A stretch of 64,000 bases of DNA. Origin: Nocardioides sp. Root122. Its GTDB lineage: Bacteria; Actinomycetota; Actinomycetes; Propionibacteriales; Nocardioidaceae. Each line of letters starts with the position of its first letter. The first letter of the stretch is position 1. The notes under the pieces are model-generated. The model was given only the letters and a program-made list of their open reading frames with translations. It did no database searches and had not been told where the DNA came from. Below are positions 1-7,886 of this stretch, one piece after another. Both the position numbers and the translations under genes were made by a program. Location of the stretch: positions 1 to 64,000 of the forward strand of contig NZ_LMDE01000010.1 of NCBI RefSeq assembly GCF_001425025.1, given 5' to 3'.

Positions 1-92
1 CACCCGGTCCCATACCGAACCCGGAAGTTAAGCCTTTCAGCGCCGATGGTACTGCAACCGAGAGGTTGTGGGAGAGTAGGACGCCGCCGGAC
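1..92 (+). rRNA. rrf: 5S ribosomal RNA, 3' part (5' end outside window)
   Basis: The first ~92 bases read as the 3' three-quarters of a bacterial 5S rRNA. They include the conserved CCGAACCCGGAAG and AAGCCTTTCAGCGCC segments and the GGGAGAGTAGGACGCCGCC tail. The 5' end lies upstream of the window, so this is the end of an rrn operon. The exact 3' base is estimated from other actinobacterial 5S genes. Confidence 0.93.
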
Positions 93-101
93 ATACATTT
101 G

Positions 102-134
102 GCAGAGGCCACCAGGCATCCTGGTGGCCTCTGC
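102..134 (+). terminator. rrn operon terminator hairpin
   Basis: A perfect 15-bp stem (102-116 with 120-134) closes a 3-nt CAT loop ten bases after the 5S gene. The sequence after it is T-rich (GTCATTTCAT). Position and shape fit an intrinsic terminator for the rRNA operon. Confidence 0.85.
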
Positions 135-206
135 GTCATTTCATGGCATGAGTGAGTACGGTTGCCCCGGTACGGGGTCCGTTGCGTCGAGAAGGGAAGT
201 GCGGCT

Positions 207-1202
207 GTGGCCGAGGACCGTCGAGGACAGCGTCCGTCGCGAGGTGGGTCGAGCGCGGGACGAGGCAGCTCTGCCAGCGGCCGGGGTGGTTCGTCGTCCC
301 GAGGCGGTTCCGCCTCACGTGGTGATTCGCGCGGCGACGCCCGTGGTGACTCGCGCGGCGGGTCCGGCCGGGGTGCCGCCGGTGACTCGCGCGGTCGCGG
401 CTCCCGCGACGACAAGCCTCGCGGCGTCTACCAGGGCAAGCCGGGCGGGAAGCGTCCGTCCGGCTCGGCGGACAAGGGCTTCCGCGGCCGGTCCGACGAC
501 ACGCCTCGCACCGCCGACCAGGCGGCCTACGACGGTCCGGACCTGCCCGAGCACATCACCGGTGCCGAGCTCGACCGGGGTGTACGTGCGCAGCTGAAGG
601 GTCTTCCTGAGAAGCTCGCCGCGCGCGTGGCGCGTCACCTCGCCGCTGCCGGCGTCTTCATCGACGAGGACCCGGAGCTGGCCTACCAGCACGCCCTCGC
701 CGCGCGAGCCCGCGCGTCCCGCATCGCCGTGGTGCGTGAGGCGGCGGGGGAGTCGGCGTACGCCGCCGGCCACTACGCCGAGGCGCTGTCGGAGCTGCGG
801 GCCGCGAAGCGGATGAACGGCGCGACCGACTACCTGCCGATCATGGCCGATTGCCACCGCGCCCTCGGCAACCCGGAGCAGGCGATCAAGCTGGCCAAGA
901 GCCCGTCGGTCGCCAACTTCAGCTCCGAGGCGAAGGCCGAGATGACGCTCGTGGAGTCGGGCGCCCGACGCGACATGGGTCAGCTCGACGCTGCGCTTCG
1001 CACGCTCGAGCTCGCGCCCCTCACGTCCAAGAGCCGCGCGTCCTGGGTGGTGCGGCTGCGCTACGCGTACGCCGACACGCTCGAGGCCGCCGGTCGTGAG
1101 TCCGACGCCCTGGCGTGGTTCCACCGCACCCACGCCATCGACTCCGAGGAGCTCACCGACGCAGCGGAGCGTGCGGAGCTGCTGGAGAAGCGCCAAGCCT
1201 GA
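207..1202 (+). CDS. TPR-like protein with basic, Gly/Ser/Arg-rich N-terminus
   Basis: 331 residues from a GTG that follows a GAGAAGGGAAG ribosome site by about 8 nt; an in-frame TTG at 162 lacks such a site. Residues 1-100 are low complexity, rich in Gly, Ser, Arg and Asp (RGG-like). From about residue 120 the protein is alpha-helical, with TPR-like segments such as the Ala-rich helices around the ESAYAAGHYAEALSELRAAK stretch. The closest family I recognise is the conserved actinobacterial TPR protein typified by Rv1691. Its function is unknown; a basic disordered tail plus TPR suggests RNA or protein scaffolding (inference). It is a single gene between the rRNA terminator and a weak hairpin at 1217-1245. 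Confidence 0.85.
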   Translation: MAEDRRGQRPSRGGSSAGRGSSASGRGGSSSRGGSASRGDSRGDARGDSRGGSGRGAAGDSRGRGSRDDKPRGVYQGKPGGKRPSGSADKGFRGRSDDTPRTADQAAYDGPDLPEHITGAELDRGVRAQLKGLPEKLAARVARHLAAAGVFIDEDPELAYQHALAARARASRIAVVREAAGESAYAAGHYAEALSELRAAKRMNGATDYLPIMADCHRALGNPEQAIKLAKSPSVANFSSEAKAEMTLVESGARRDMGQLDAALRTLELAPLTSKSRASWVVRLRYAYADTLEAAGRESDALAWFHRTHAIDSEELTDAAERAELLEKRQA

Positions 1203-1216
1203 TCCACCCTCGGGGA

Positions 1217-1245
1217 GCGCCCGGACCGCATTGTGGTCCCGGCGC
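1217..1245 (+). terminator. Probable terminator hairpin after the TPR gene
   Basis: Arms GCGCCCGGACC (1217-1227) and GGTCCCGGCGC (1235-1245) pair at 10 of 11 positions around a 7-nt loop, starting 14 nt after the stop codon. No U-tract follows, as is common in high-GC actinobacteria. Confidence 0.5.
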
Positions 1246-1385
1246 GCCCGGCCTGCTGGCATTCGTGCGCCCGATGGGCCACAATGGAACCACTAATCAC
1301 ATAGGTGTCACTCGATCTCCGAGAGCAACGACGACAGAACGCTGGGGAAGGCGCATCTGGAGCGTCGGAACTCAAGGAGGTCACG

Positions 1386-1913
1386 GTGACCACACGCATT
1401 GCTTCCCGTCCGGACGGTCCGGCGACGAGGGGCATCCTCTACGTGCACTCTGCACCCTCCGCACTCTGCCCGCACATCGAGTGGGCCGTGGGCGGAGTCC
1501 TCGGAGTTGCCGTCTCGCTCGACTGGACGCCGCAGCCTGCCCAGCCGGGCTCCTACCGCGCTGAGCTGTCGTGGACCGGCTCTGCCGGCACGGCCGCCGC
1601 GGTGGCGTCCGCTCTCCGCGGATGGAACCACCTCCGCTTCGAGATCACCGAGGAGCCGACGAGCTCGACCGAGGGCACGCGCTTCTCCTGCACGCCCGAC
1701 CTCGGCATCTTCCACGCCATCACCGGGCCGCACGGCGACATCCTCATCCCCGAGGACCGGCTCAAGGCCGCAGTGGTCAAGGCCGCGCTCGGCGACACCA
1801 CGCTGCTGCTCGAGATCGACAACCTGCTCGGCAAGCCGTGGGACGACGAGCTGGAGACCTTCCGGCACGCGGGCGAGGGCGCCCCCGTCCGCTGGCTGCA
1901 CCAGGTCGTCTGA
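1386..1913 (+). CDS. DUF3145 family protein
   Basis: 175 residues. The GTG start is chosen because AAGGAGG (about 1374-1380) precedes it at good spacing; the open frame extends upstream without a ribosome site. It matches the actinobacterial DUF3145 family, recognisable from the TRGILYVHSAPSALCPHIEWA N-terminal block and the acidic GKPWDDELETFRHAGEG C-terminal block. No catalytic motif is visible and the family has no known function. In Streptomyces the homolog lies beside fabF, and here it is likewise close to accD6/fabF, though convergent with a secreted-protein gene. The conserved linkage hints at a role near fatty-acid synthesis (inference). Confidence 0.85.
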   Translation: MTTRIASRPDGPATRGILYVHSAPSALCPHIEWAVGGVLGVAVSLDWTPQPAQPGSYRAELSWTGSAGTAAAVASALRGWNHLRFEITEEPTSSTEGTRFSCTPDLGIFHAITGPHGDILIPEDRLKAAVVKAALGDTTLLLEIDNLLGKPWDDELETFRHAGEGAPVRWLHQVV

Positions 1914-1937
1914 GGACGCGACAGGCGCGCCCGCCCC

Positions 1938-2378
1938 TCACCGGTTGCGAGCGCGGAGGCGGAAGGCCTCGGTGACCGTCACCGAGGTCTCCTCGGCGTC
2001 GTCGTACGACACCAGCTGTCCCTTGAGCGTGAACACCCCGGCCTTGGTCGCCCACCGGCAGAGCCGGAAGTCCAGGACCCCGGCCGGCGGGTCGTTGGGC
2101 CCGATCAGCGACTGCGCGTTGACGCCCTTGCCCGCGCGGTCCTGCATGGTGATGTCGAAGGTCCAGTCCTCGCTGGGTGCCTGCACCGCGTAGGAGTAGT
2201 GGTAGTCCTTGCACCCGCGCTTGAGCCGGCCGTCGGGAGCATCCAGCACTCCCGTGACCTCCGTCTGCTGCGCCTCGGCCGTCTCGTGACCCGCCGGCGT
2301 AGCAGGGGCGGGAAGCGGCAGCGGCAGCGGAAGAAGGCTCGCCGTGGTGAGGACGGCAGCCGCGAGCAGGCTCGACAT
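1938..2378 (-). CDS. Secreted hypothetical protein
   Basis: 146 residues starting at an ATG with GGAGGTG six bases upstream. The N-terminus MSSLLAAAVLTTASLLPLP is a plausible Sec signal peptide, followed by a Pro/Ala-rich stretch and probable cleavage around residues 28-36. The mature part of about 110 residues contains two Cys (in RGCKDYHYSY and DFRLCRWATK), which could form an exported disulfide. I do not recognise a family. It is monocistronic, convergent with the DUF3145 gene (24 nt apart) and upstream of accD6 on the same strand with a 90-nt gap. Confidence 0.75.
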   Translation of the reverse strand: MSSLLAAAVLTTASLLPLPLPLPAPATPAGHETAEAQQTEVTGVLDAPDGRLKRGCKDYHYSYAVQAPSEDWTFDITMQDRAGKGVNAQSLIGPNDPPAGVLDFRLCRWATKAGVFTLKGQLVSYDDAEETSVTVTEAFRLRARNR

Positions 2379-2468
2379 GGGGCACCTCCGGGTGTCTGAG
2401 GTGCTCAACGAGCGGGTGTGACCTGCGTTACGCCCGCGCGACCGCGACCCCGACCTCCACGGTGCGGG

Positions 2469-3899
2469 TCAGAGCGGGATGTTGCCGTGGTGGCCGCGGC
2501 GCACGCCGACCGTGTCGATCTCGTGACGCATCGCGGCGGCGATCGCGCTGCGGGTGCGCGCCGGCTCGACGACCTCGTCCACGACGCCGATCTCCACGGC
2601 CTTGTCGACGCCTCCGGCGATGCGCTCGTGCTCGGCGGCGAGCTCGGCCTCGACCTGGGGCCGGATCTCGGGGGAGACCTCCGCGAGCTTGCGACGATGC
2701 AGGATGCGGATCGCGGCCACGGCCCCCATGACGGCGACCTCGGCCCCCGGCCAGGCGAACACCCGGGTGGCGCCCAGGGAGCGCGCGTTCATCGCGATGT
2801 AGGCGCCGCCGTAGGTCTTGCGGGTCACGAGGGTGACGCGGGGGACCACGCACTCACCGAAGGCGTGCAACAGCTTGGCGCCGCGGCGTACGACACCGTC
2901 CCACTCCTGGCCCACGCCGGGGAGGTAGCCGGGGACGTCGACGACCACCACGAGGGGCACGCCGAACGCGTCGCACATGCGGACGAAGCGCGAGGCCTTC
3001 TCGGCCGACAGCGAGTCCAGGCAGCCGCCCAGGCGCAGCGGGTTGTTGGCGACCACGCCGACGGTGCGGCCGCCGAAACGGCCGAGCGCGGTGACGATGT
3101 TGGGCGCCCACCGGGCGTGGATCTCCTGCATGGTGCCCTCGTCGAGCAGCCCCTCCACGAGCGGGTGCACGTCGTAGGCGCGCTTCTTGGACTCGGGCAG
3201 CAGGGCCTCGAGGTCACGGTCCTCCACGGCGTCGGCGGCGAGGCTGCCCTGGGCGCCGAGGAGGGAGGCGACGGTGCGGGCCCTGTCGAGGGCCTCCCGC
3301 TCGGAGTCGGTGAGGATGTGGACCACGCCGGAGCGCCGACCGTGCGGCTCCGGGCCGCCGAGGCGGAGCATGTCGACGTCCTCACCGGTCACCGAGCGCA
3401 CCACGTCGGGGCCGGTCACAAAGATGCGGCCCTCGGGGCCGAGGATGACCACGTCGGTCAGGGCCGGGCCGTAGGCGGCACCGCCGGCGGCGGGACCGAG
3501 GACGACGGAGATCTGCGGGATGACGCCGGAGGCCTGCGTCATGACCTGGAAGATGCGCCCCACGGCGTGGAGCGACAGCACGCCCTCCGCCAGGCGGGCC
3601 CCGCCGGAGTGCCAGAGCCCGATGATCGGCACGCCGTCGGTGAGGGCACGGTGGTAGGCGTCGACGACCACCCGGCAACCGACGTCGCCCATGGCGCCGC
3701 CCATCACGGTGGCGTCGCTGCAGAAGGCGACCACCGGCGTGCCGTCGACCCGGCCGACCGCCGCGAGCATTCCCGACTCGTCGTCGGGGGTGATCAGCTC
3801 GAGGCTGCCCTCGTCGAGCAGCGCGGTGAGGCGGTGGACCGGGTTGCGCGGGTCCTCCTCGCGGGGCAGCTTGGCGGGCTTGGCGGCAGTGGCAGTCAC
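2469..3899 (-). CDS. accD6: Acyl-CoA carboxylase beta (carboxyltransferase) subunit, AccD6-like
   Basis: 476 residues from a GTG preceded by GGAAGGAC; AccD6 of M. tuberculosis is about the same length. It transfers CO2 from carboxybiotin to acetyl/propionyl-CoA, making malonyl- or methylmalonyl-CoA for the FAS-II genes next to it. Both crotonase-fold halves are present, with the glycine-rich oxyanion segments GPAAGGAAYGPAL (N-half) and RKTYGGAYIAMN (C-half). It is the last gene of the fabD-fabH-acpP-fabF-accD6 operon, 55 nt after fabF. The biotin-bearing alpha subunit must be encoded elsewhere. Substrate preference cannot be read from the sequence alone. Confidence 0.93.
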   Translation of the reverse strand: MTATAAKPAKLPREEDPRNPVHRLTALLDEGSLELITPDDESGMLAAVGRVDGTPVVAFCSDATVMGGAMGDVGCRVVVDAYHRALTDGVPIIGLWHSGGARLAEGVLSLHAVGRIFQVMTQASGVIPQISVVLGPAAGGAAYGPALTDVVILGPEGRIFVTGPDVVRSVTGEDVDMLRLGGPEPHGRRSGVVHILTDSEREALDRARTVASLLGAQGSLAADAVEDRDLEALLPESKKRAYDVHPLVEGLLDEGTMQEIHARWAPNIVTALGRFGGRTVGVVANNPLRLGGCLDSLSAEKASRFVRMCDAFGVPLVVVVDVPGYLPGVGQEWDGVVRRGAKLLHAFGECVVPRVTLVTRKTYGGAYIAMNARSLGATRVFAWPGAEVAVMGAVAAIRILHRRKLAEVSPEIRPQVEAELAAEHERIAGGVDKAVEIGVVDEVVEPARTRSAIAAAMRHEIDTVGVRRGHHGNIPL

Positions 3900-3954
3900 G
3901 GTGGAGGAGTCCTTCCGGGTGGTTCTCCGGGGGCGGGTGCGGACGGGAGGGTGA

Positions 3955-5205
3955 TCAGACGCTGCCGAAGGCGACGGCGACGTTGGCGCCACCGAAGCCG
4001 AAGGAGTTGTTGAGGGCCACGATGTCGCCCTCGGGCAGGTCGCGCTTCGACGTGGGGATGTCGAGGTCGACTGCGGGGTCCTTGTCGTCCAGGTTGATCG
4101 TCGGCGGGCTGACGCGGTCGTGCAGGGCCATCACCGTGGCGACGGCCTCGAGGGCGCCGGCGCCGCCGAGCAGGTGACCGGTCATGGACTTGGTGCTCGT
4201 CACGAGGCAGCGGTCGACGTGCTCGCCGAGGACGGCGTGCAGCATCAGGCCCTCCGCGATGTCGCCCTTGGGCGTCGAGGTGGCGTGCGCGTTGACGTGC
4301 ACCACGGTGGCGGGGTCGACGTCGCCCTCGCGGAGCGCCATCGCGATCGCGCGGGTGCCGCCGCGGCCCTCGGGGTCGGGCTGCGCGATGTCGTGGGCGT
4401 CGTTGCTGATGCCGGCGCCGAGGACCTCGGCATAGACCTTGGCGCCGCGGGCGCGGGCGTGCTCCTCGGACTCGAGGATGAGGACCGCGCCGCCCTCGCC
4501 GAGGACGAAGCCGTCACGGGCGACGTCCCACGGGCGGGAGACCGTGGACGGGTCGCGGTCGTCGTCGGTGCCGGTCTTGGACAACGCCATCATGTTGGCG
4601 AACGCAGCCATGGGCAGCGGGTGGATCGCGGCCTCGGTGCCGCCGGCGATCACGACGTCGGCGCGGCCGAGGCGGATCAGGTCGATGGCCATGGCGATCG
4701 CCTCGTTGCCCGACGCACAGGCCGAGGTCGGGGCGTGCACCGCGGCGCGGGCGCCGTACTTGAGGCTCACGTTGGCGGCGGGCGCGTTGGGCATGAGCAT
4801 CGGGACGGCGAGCGGGGAGACCCGGCGCGGACCCTTCTCGAGGAGGATGTCGTAGTTCGCGAGGAGCGTGGTGACACCGCCGATCCCGGAGGCGAGGGCC
4901 ACGCCGAGGCGCTCGGGCTCGAGGCCGGACCCCTCGAGGCCGGAGTCGGCCCAGGCCTGGTCGGCGGCGACCACGGCGAACTGGGTGGAACGGTCCCAGC
5001 GTCGTGCCTTGACCCGGTCCAGCACCTCGGACGGCTCGACGGCCACGCGGCCGCCGATCTTGACCGGGAGCGTCGCGGCCCAGTCGTCCTCGAGGTAGTC
5101 GATGCCGGAGGTGCCGGCCAGCATGGCCTGCCAGGTCGAGGCGACGTCCCCGCCGAGGGGGGAGGTGGTGCCGAGGCCGGTGACGACTACGCGGGTCGAA
5201 GGCAT
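3955..5205 (-). CDS. fabF: Beta-ketoacyl-ACP synthase II
   Basis: 416 residues. The ATG at MPSTRVVVTGLG was chosen because the upstream extension is proline-rich and unlike the family. It condenses malonyl-ACP with acyl-ACP in FAS-II elongation. The catalytic Cys163 (PTSACASGNEA), His307 (VNAHATSTPKGD), Lys339 and His344 (TKSMTGHLLGGAG) are all present, as is the C-terminal NNSFGFGGANV loop. There is one KAS-II copy here, as in Streptomyces, rather than the mycobacterial kasA/kasB pair. It follows acpP by 88 nt and precedes accD6 in the same operon. Confidence 0.96.
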   Translation of the reverse strand: MPSTRVVVTGLGTTSPLGGDVASTWQAMLAGTSGIDYLEDDWAATLPVKIGGRVAVEPSEVLDRVKARRWDRSTQFAVVAADQAWADSGLEGSGLEPERLGVALASGIGGVTTLLANYDILLEKGPRRVSPLAVPMLMPNAPAANVSLKYGARAAVHAPTSACASGNEAIAMAIDLIRLGRADVVIAGGTEAAIHPLPMAAFANMMALSKTGTDDDRDPSTVSRPWDVARDGFVLGEGGAVLILESEEHARARGAKVYAEVLGAGISNDAHDIAQPDPEGRGGTRAIAMALREGDVDPATVVHVNAHATSTPKGDIAEGLMLHAVLGEHVDRCLVTSTKSMTGHLLGGAGALEAVATVMALHDRVSPPTINLDDKDPAVDLDIPTSKRDLPEGDIVALNNSFGFGGANVAVAFGSV

Positions 5206-5293
5206 GTGGGGTTCCGTTTCTGGCGGTGGTGATGGAGGTCCGTGGTCACGGGCGGCCGAGGCTGGTCGGCCGCCCGCGACGCCTGGGAAGGGC

Positions 5294-5539
5294 TCAGCCC
5301 TGCGAGCGCTCGATGAAGGCGACGGCGTCACCCACGGTCTTGAGGTTCTTGACCTCGTCGTCCGGGATGGTCACGCCGAACTTCTCCTCGGCGGCCACGA
5401 CGACCTCGACCATGGAGAGCGAGTCGACGTCGAGGTCGTCCACGAAGGACTTGTCCAGCTGGACGTCGTCGGCGTCGACGCCGGCCACCTCGTTGACGAT
5501 GTCGGCGAGGTCGGCACGGATTTCTTCGGTGGTGGCCAT
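5294..5539 (-). CDS. acpP: Acyl carrier protein
   Basis: 81 residues. It carries growing acyl chains on a 4'-phosphopantetheine arm attached to Ser40 in the DVDSLSM motif. The protein is acidic and of standard ACP length, without the long C-terminal tail of mycobacterial AcpM. A GAAGGG-type ribosome site (complement of the cccttc at about 5545) precedes the ATG. It sits between fabH (65 nt upstream) and fabF in the FAS-II operon. Confidence 0.97.
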   Translation of the reverse strand: MATTEEIRADLADIVNEVAGVDADDVQLDKSFVDDLDVDSLSMVEVVVAAEEKFGVTIPDDEVKNLKTVGDAVAFIERSQG

Positions 5540-5604
5540 GGGGCCTTCCCTTCTTTCTCGGGTGGTGGTGCTCGGTCAGAACTGGGTGGGTCGGGGGCGC
5601 CCGC

Positions 5605-6618
5605 TCAGGGCACGGTCACGACCTGGGCGGCATAGGCGAGGCCGGCGCCGAAGGCGATCAGGAGGGCGGTGTCGCCGCTGCGGGCCTCGCCCTCGAGCAT
5701 CATCCGGTCGAGCGCGAGCGGCACCGAGGCGGCGGACGTGTTGCCCTGGTCGGCGACGTCGCGAGCGATGCGCACCGACTCGGGGAGCTTCATCGACCGC
5801 GCCATGGCGTCGACGATCCGCATGTTGGCCTGGTGGGGGACGAAGACGTCGAGCTCGTCGCGGGACACCCCCGCGGCGTCGAGCGCCTGCTGGCCGATCT
5901 TGGCCATCGCGAAGGACGCCCAGCGGAACACGGGGTTGCCCTGCATCGTCAGGTGCGGCATCACGCCCGAGCCGGGCTGGGTGTCGGTGCCGACGACGTC
6001 GCGCCAGTCCTCGCGCTGCCGGATGAGGTCGAACTGCTCCCCGTCGGAGCCCCACACGACCGGGCCGATGCCCGGGGTGTCGCTGGGGCCCACGACGGCG
6101 GCTCCGGCTCCGTCGGCGAAGATGAACGCGGTGCCGCGGTCGGTCAGGTCGAGGATGTCGGTGAGGCGCTCCACCCCGACGACCAGGACGTGGCGGGCGC
6201 TGCCGGCGCGGACCATGTCGGAGGCCATGGCGATGCCGTGGCAGAACCCGGCGCACGCGGCGGAGATGTCGAAGGCGGCGGCGCCGCCGGTGCCGAGCTC
6301 GTGGGCGATCGCGGTGGCCACGGCGGGCGTCTGGAGCAGGTGGCTCACGGTCGCGACGACGACGCAGTCGATGTCGCCTGCCTCGAGCCCGGCGCGCTCG
6401 ATGGCGATGCGCGACGCCTCCACGGACATCATCTGGACCGACTCCTCGGGACCGGCCCACCGGCGCGTCTTGATGCCGGAGCGCTGCTGGATCCACTCGT
6501 CGCTGGAGTCGATCGCGTCGACGACCTCGGAGTTCGGGACGAGCCGGGTGGGGCGGTAGGAGCCCATGCCCATGATGCGCGTGTGCGGAGCGCCCGTCAC
6601 GGCGGTGATGGGGGCCAT
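5605..6618 (-). CDS. fabH: Beta-ketoacyl-ACP synthase III
   Basis: 337 residues. It starts FAS-II by condensing an acyl-CoA primer with malonyl-ACP. The catalytic triad is intact: Cys122 (ISAACAGFCHG), His262 (VPHQANMR) and Asn293 (DQGNTSAASV). The ATG shares its A with the fabD stop codon (TGATG), so translation is probably coupled. The glycine loop near the C-terminus reads AFGAGLAYAAQ, a slight variant of the usual GFGAGLTWG. The primer (branched or straight short-chain acyl-CoA) cannot be told from the sequence. Confidence 0.95.
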   Translation of the reverse strand: MAPITAVTGAPHTRIMGMGSYRPTRLVPNSEVVDAIDSSDEWIQQRSGIKTRRWAGPEESVQMMSVEASRIAIERAGLEAGDIDCVVVATVSHLLQTPAVATAIAHELGTGGAAAFDISAACAGFCHGIAMASDMVRAGSARHVLVVGVERLTDILDLTDRGTAFIFADGAGAAVVGPSDTPGIGPVVWGSDGEQFDLIRQREDWRDVVGTDTQPGSGVMPHLTMQGNPVFRWASFAMAKIGQQALDAAGVSRDELDVFVPHQANMRIVDAMARSMKLPESVRIARDVADQGNTSAASVPLALDRMMLEGEARSGDTALLIAFGAGLAYAAQVVTVP

Positions 6619-7802
6619 CAGGCGGTCGCCTCCGGGTGCAGGCGCAGGAGCGGCTGGCCGGGGGAGACGAGGTCTCCGTCCTCGACGAGCCACTCCACGA
6701 CGGATCCACCGTGCGGGGCGGTGATGTCGGTGCGGTCGCGCAGGCTCGCGACGGCGCCGATCGTGGCGCCCGGCGCGAGCATGTCGTGCTCGACCGCCTC
6801 CGACGACAGGTGGAACGTGCCCTTGGCGGGGGAGACGACCATCCGCCAGGTCGGCGTGGTCTCGATCATCGAGGCCTCGCCGTGCTTGTCGCAGAAGTCG
6901 CGGGCGGCGTCGAGCTGGTCGGGCGTCTTGAGCGCGAAGGTCTCGACACCCTTGAGGGCTCGCTTGGCGATCCCGGTCAGGGTGCCGGCCGGCGGCATCT
7001 CCAGGATGCCGGTCACGCCGAGGTCGCTCATGGTCTCCAGGCAGAGGTCCCAGCGGACCGGGTTGGCGATCTGCCCGACGATGCGGCGCAGCACGTCGCG
7101 CCCGTCGTGGACGATCTGGCCGTCGCGGTTGGAGATGACCGGGGTCCGCGGGTCGTGGGTCGAGACCGAGCGGGCCAGGGCGGAGAGCCGGTCGACTGCC
7201 GGTGCCATGTGCGAGGTGTGGAAGGCGCCGGCGACGCTGAGCGGCATGATGCGCGCCTTCTCCGGGGGCGCCTCGGCGAAGGCCGCGAGCTGTTCCATCG
7301 TGCCCGCCGCGACGACCTGGCCCGGCCCGTTGTCGTTGGCGGCGGTGAGGCCGTGGCGCGCGATCGAGGCGAGCACCTCGTCGCGGTCGCCACCCAGGAC
7401 GGCGGTCATGCCGGTGGCGGTGACGGCAGCGGCGTCGGCCATCGCGTTGCCCCGCTCGCGCACCAGGACCATCGCCTGCTCGGCGGTGATGGCGCGGGCG
7501 CCGGCCGCGGCGGTGAGCTCGCCGACGCTGTGGCCCGCGACGGCACCGATGCGCGAGAACGCGTCAGCAGGGTGCGGGAACAGGTCCAGGGCGGCGACCA
7601 GGCCGGTCGCCACCAGCAGCGGCTGGGCGATCTTGGTGTCGCGGATCGTGTCCGCGTCGGCCTCGGTGCCGTAGTGCGCCAGGTCGATGCCGGCCACGGT
7701 GGCCAGCCAGTCGAACCGCGCGGCGAAGGTGGGGTCCTCCAGCCAGGGCGTGAGGAATCCGGGGGTCTGGGCCCCTTGACCGGGGGCGACGATGACGAGC
7801 AC
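6618..7802 (-). CDS. fabD: Malonyl-CoA:ACP transacylase with extra C-terminal biotinyl/lipoyl-like domain
   Basis: 394 residues, about 80 more than ordinary FabD. Residues 1-310 form the acyltransferase with Ser92 (GHSVGE) and His195 (GAFHTSHM). Residues ~317-390 look like a biotinyl/lipoyl half-barrel: ITAPHGGSVVEWLVEDGDLV and PGQPLLRL match the strands around a carrier lysine. The position expected for that lysine (MKM in BCCP) reads L-R-D, so Arg355 replaces Lys and the domain cannot be biotinylated there. GTG start; a CACAGT hexamer lies 6 nt upstream and no good ribosome site is seen, so the mRNA may be leaderless. First gene of the FAS-II operon, behind a candidate FasR operator (7872-7886). 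Confidence 0.93.
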   Translation of the reverse strand: MLVIVAPGQGAQTPGFLTPWLEDPTFAARFDWLATVAGIDLAHYGTEADADTIRDTKIAQPLLVATGLVAALDLFPHPADAFSRIGAVAGHSVGELTAAAGARAITAEQAMVLVRERGNAMADAAAVTATGMTAVLGGDRDEVLASIARHGLTAANDNGPGQVVAAGTMEQLAAFAEAPPEKARIMPLSVAGAFHTSHMAPAVDRLSALARSVSTHDPRTPVISNRDGQIVHDGRDVLRRIVGQIANPVRWDLCLETMSDLGVTGILEMPPAGTLTGIAKRALKGVETFALKTPDQLDAARDFCDKHGEASMIETTPTWRMVVSPAKGTFHLSSEAVEHDMLAPGATIGAVASLRDRTDITAPHGGSVVEWLVEDGDLVSPGQPLLRLHPEATA

Positions 7803-7871
7803 GAGTCCACTGTGCCCAACCGCGAGCCCCGACCGCGGGTCCGACGCCGACGAAAGTGACCCCCAGATCGT

Positions 7872-7886
7872 TGTAGGTTTCCTACA
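7872..7886 (-). promoter_or_regulatory. Candidate FasR operator upstream of fabD
   Basis: A perfect 6-3-6 inverted repeat, TGTAGG-TTT-CCTACA, is centred about 77 bp upstream of the fabD start and overlaps the stop codon of the regulator gene. Its distance suits an activator binding upstream of the -35. In Streptomyces coelicolor FasR, a homolog of the adjacent regulator, activates fabDHPF; assigning this repeat to it is inference. It could instead be a short terminator stem for the regulator gene. Confidence 0.5.

Noticed and set aside
162..206. TTG start giving a longer TPR protein
   Set aside because: No ribosome site; GTG at 207 has GAGAAGGGAAG at correct spacing.
2418..4013. 531-codon frame opposite accD6
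   Set aside because: His/Asp/Gly-rich translation typical of antisense of a GC-rich gene; accD6 is certain.
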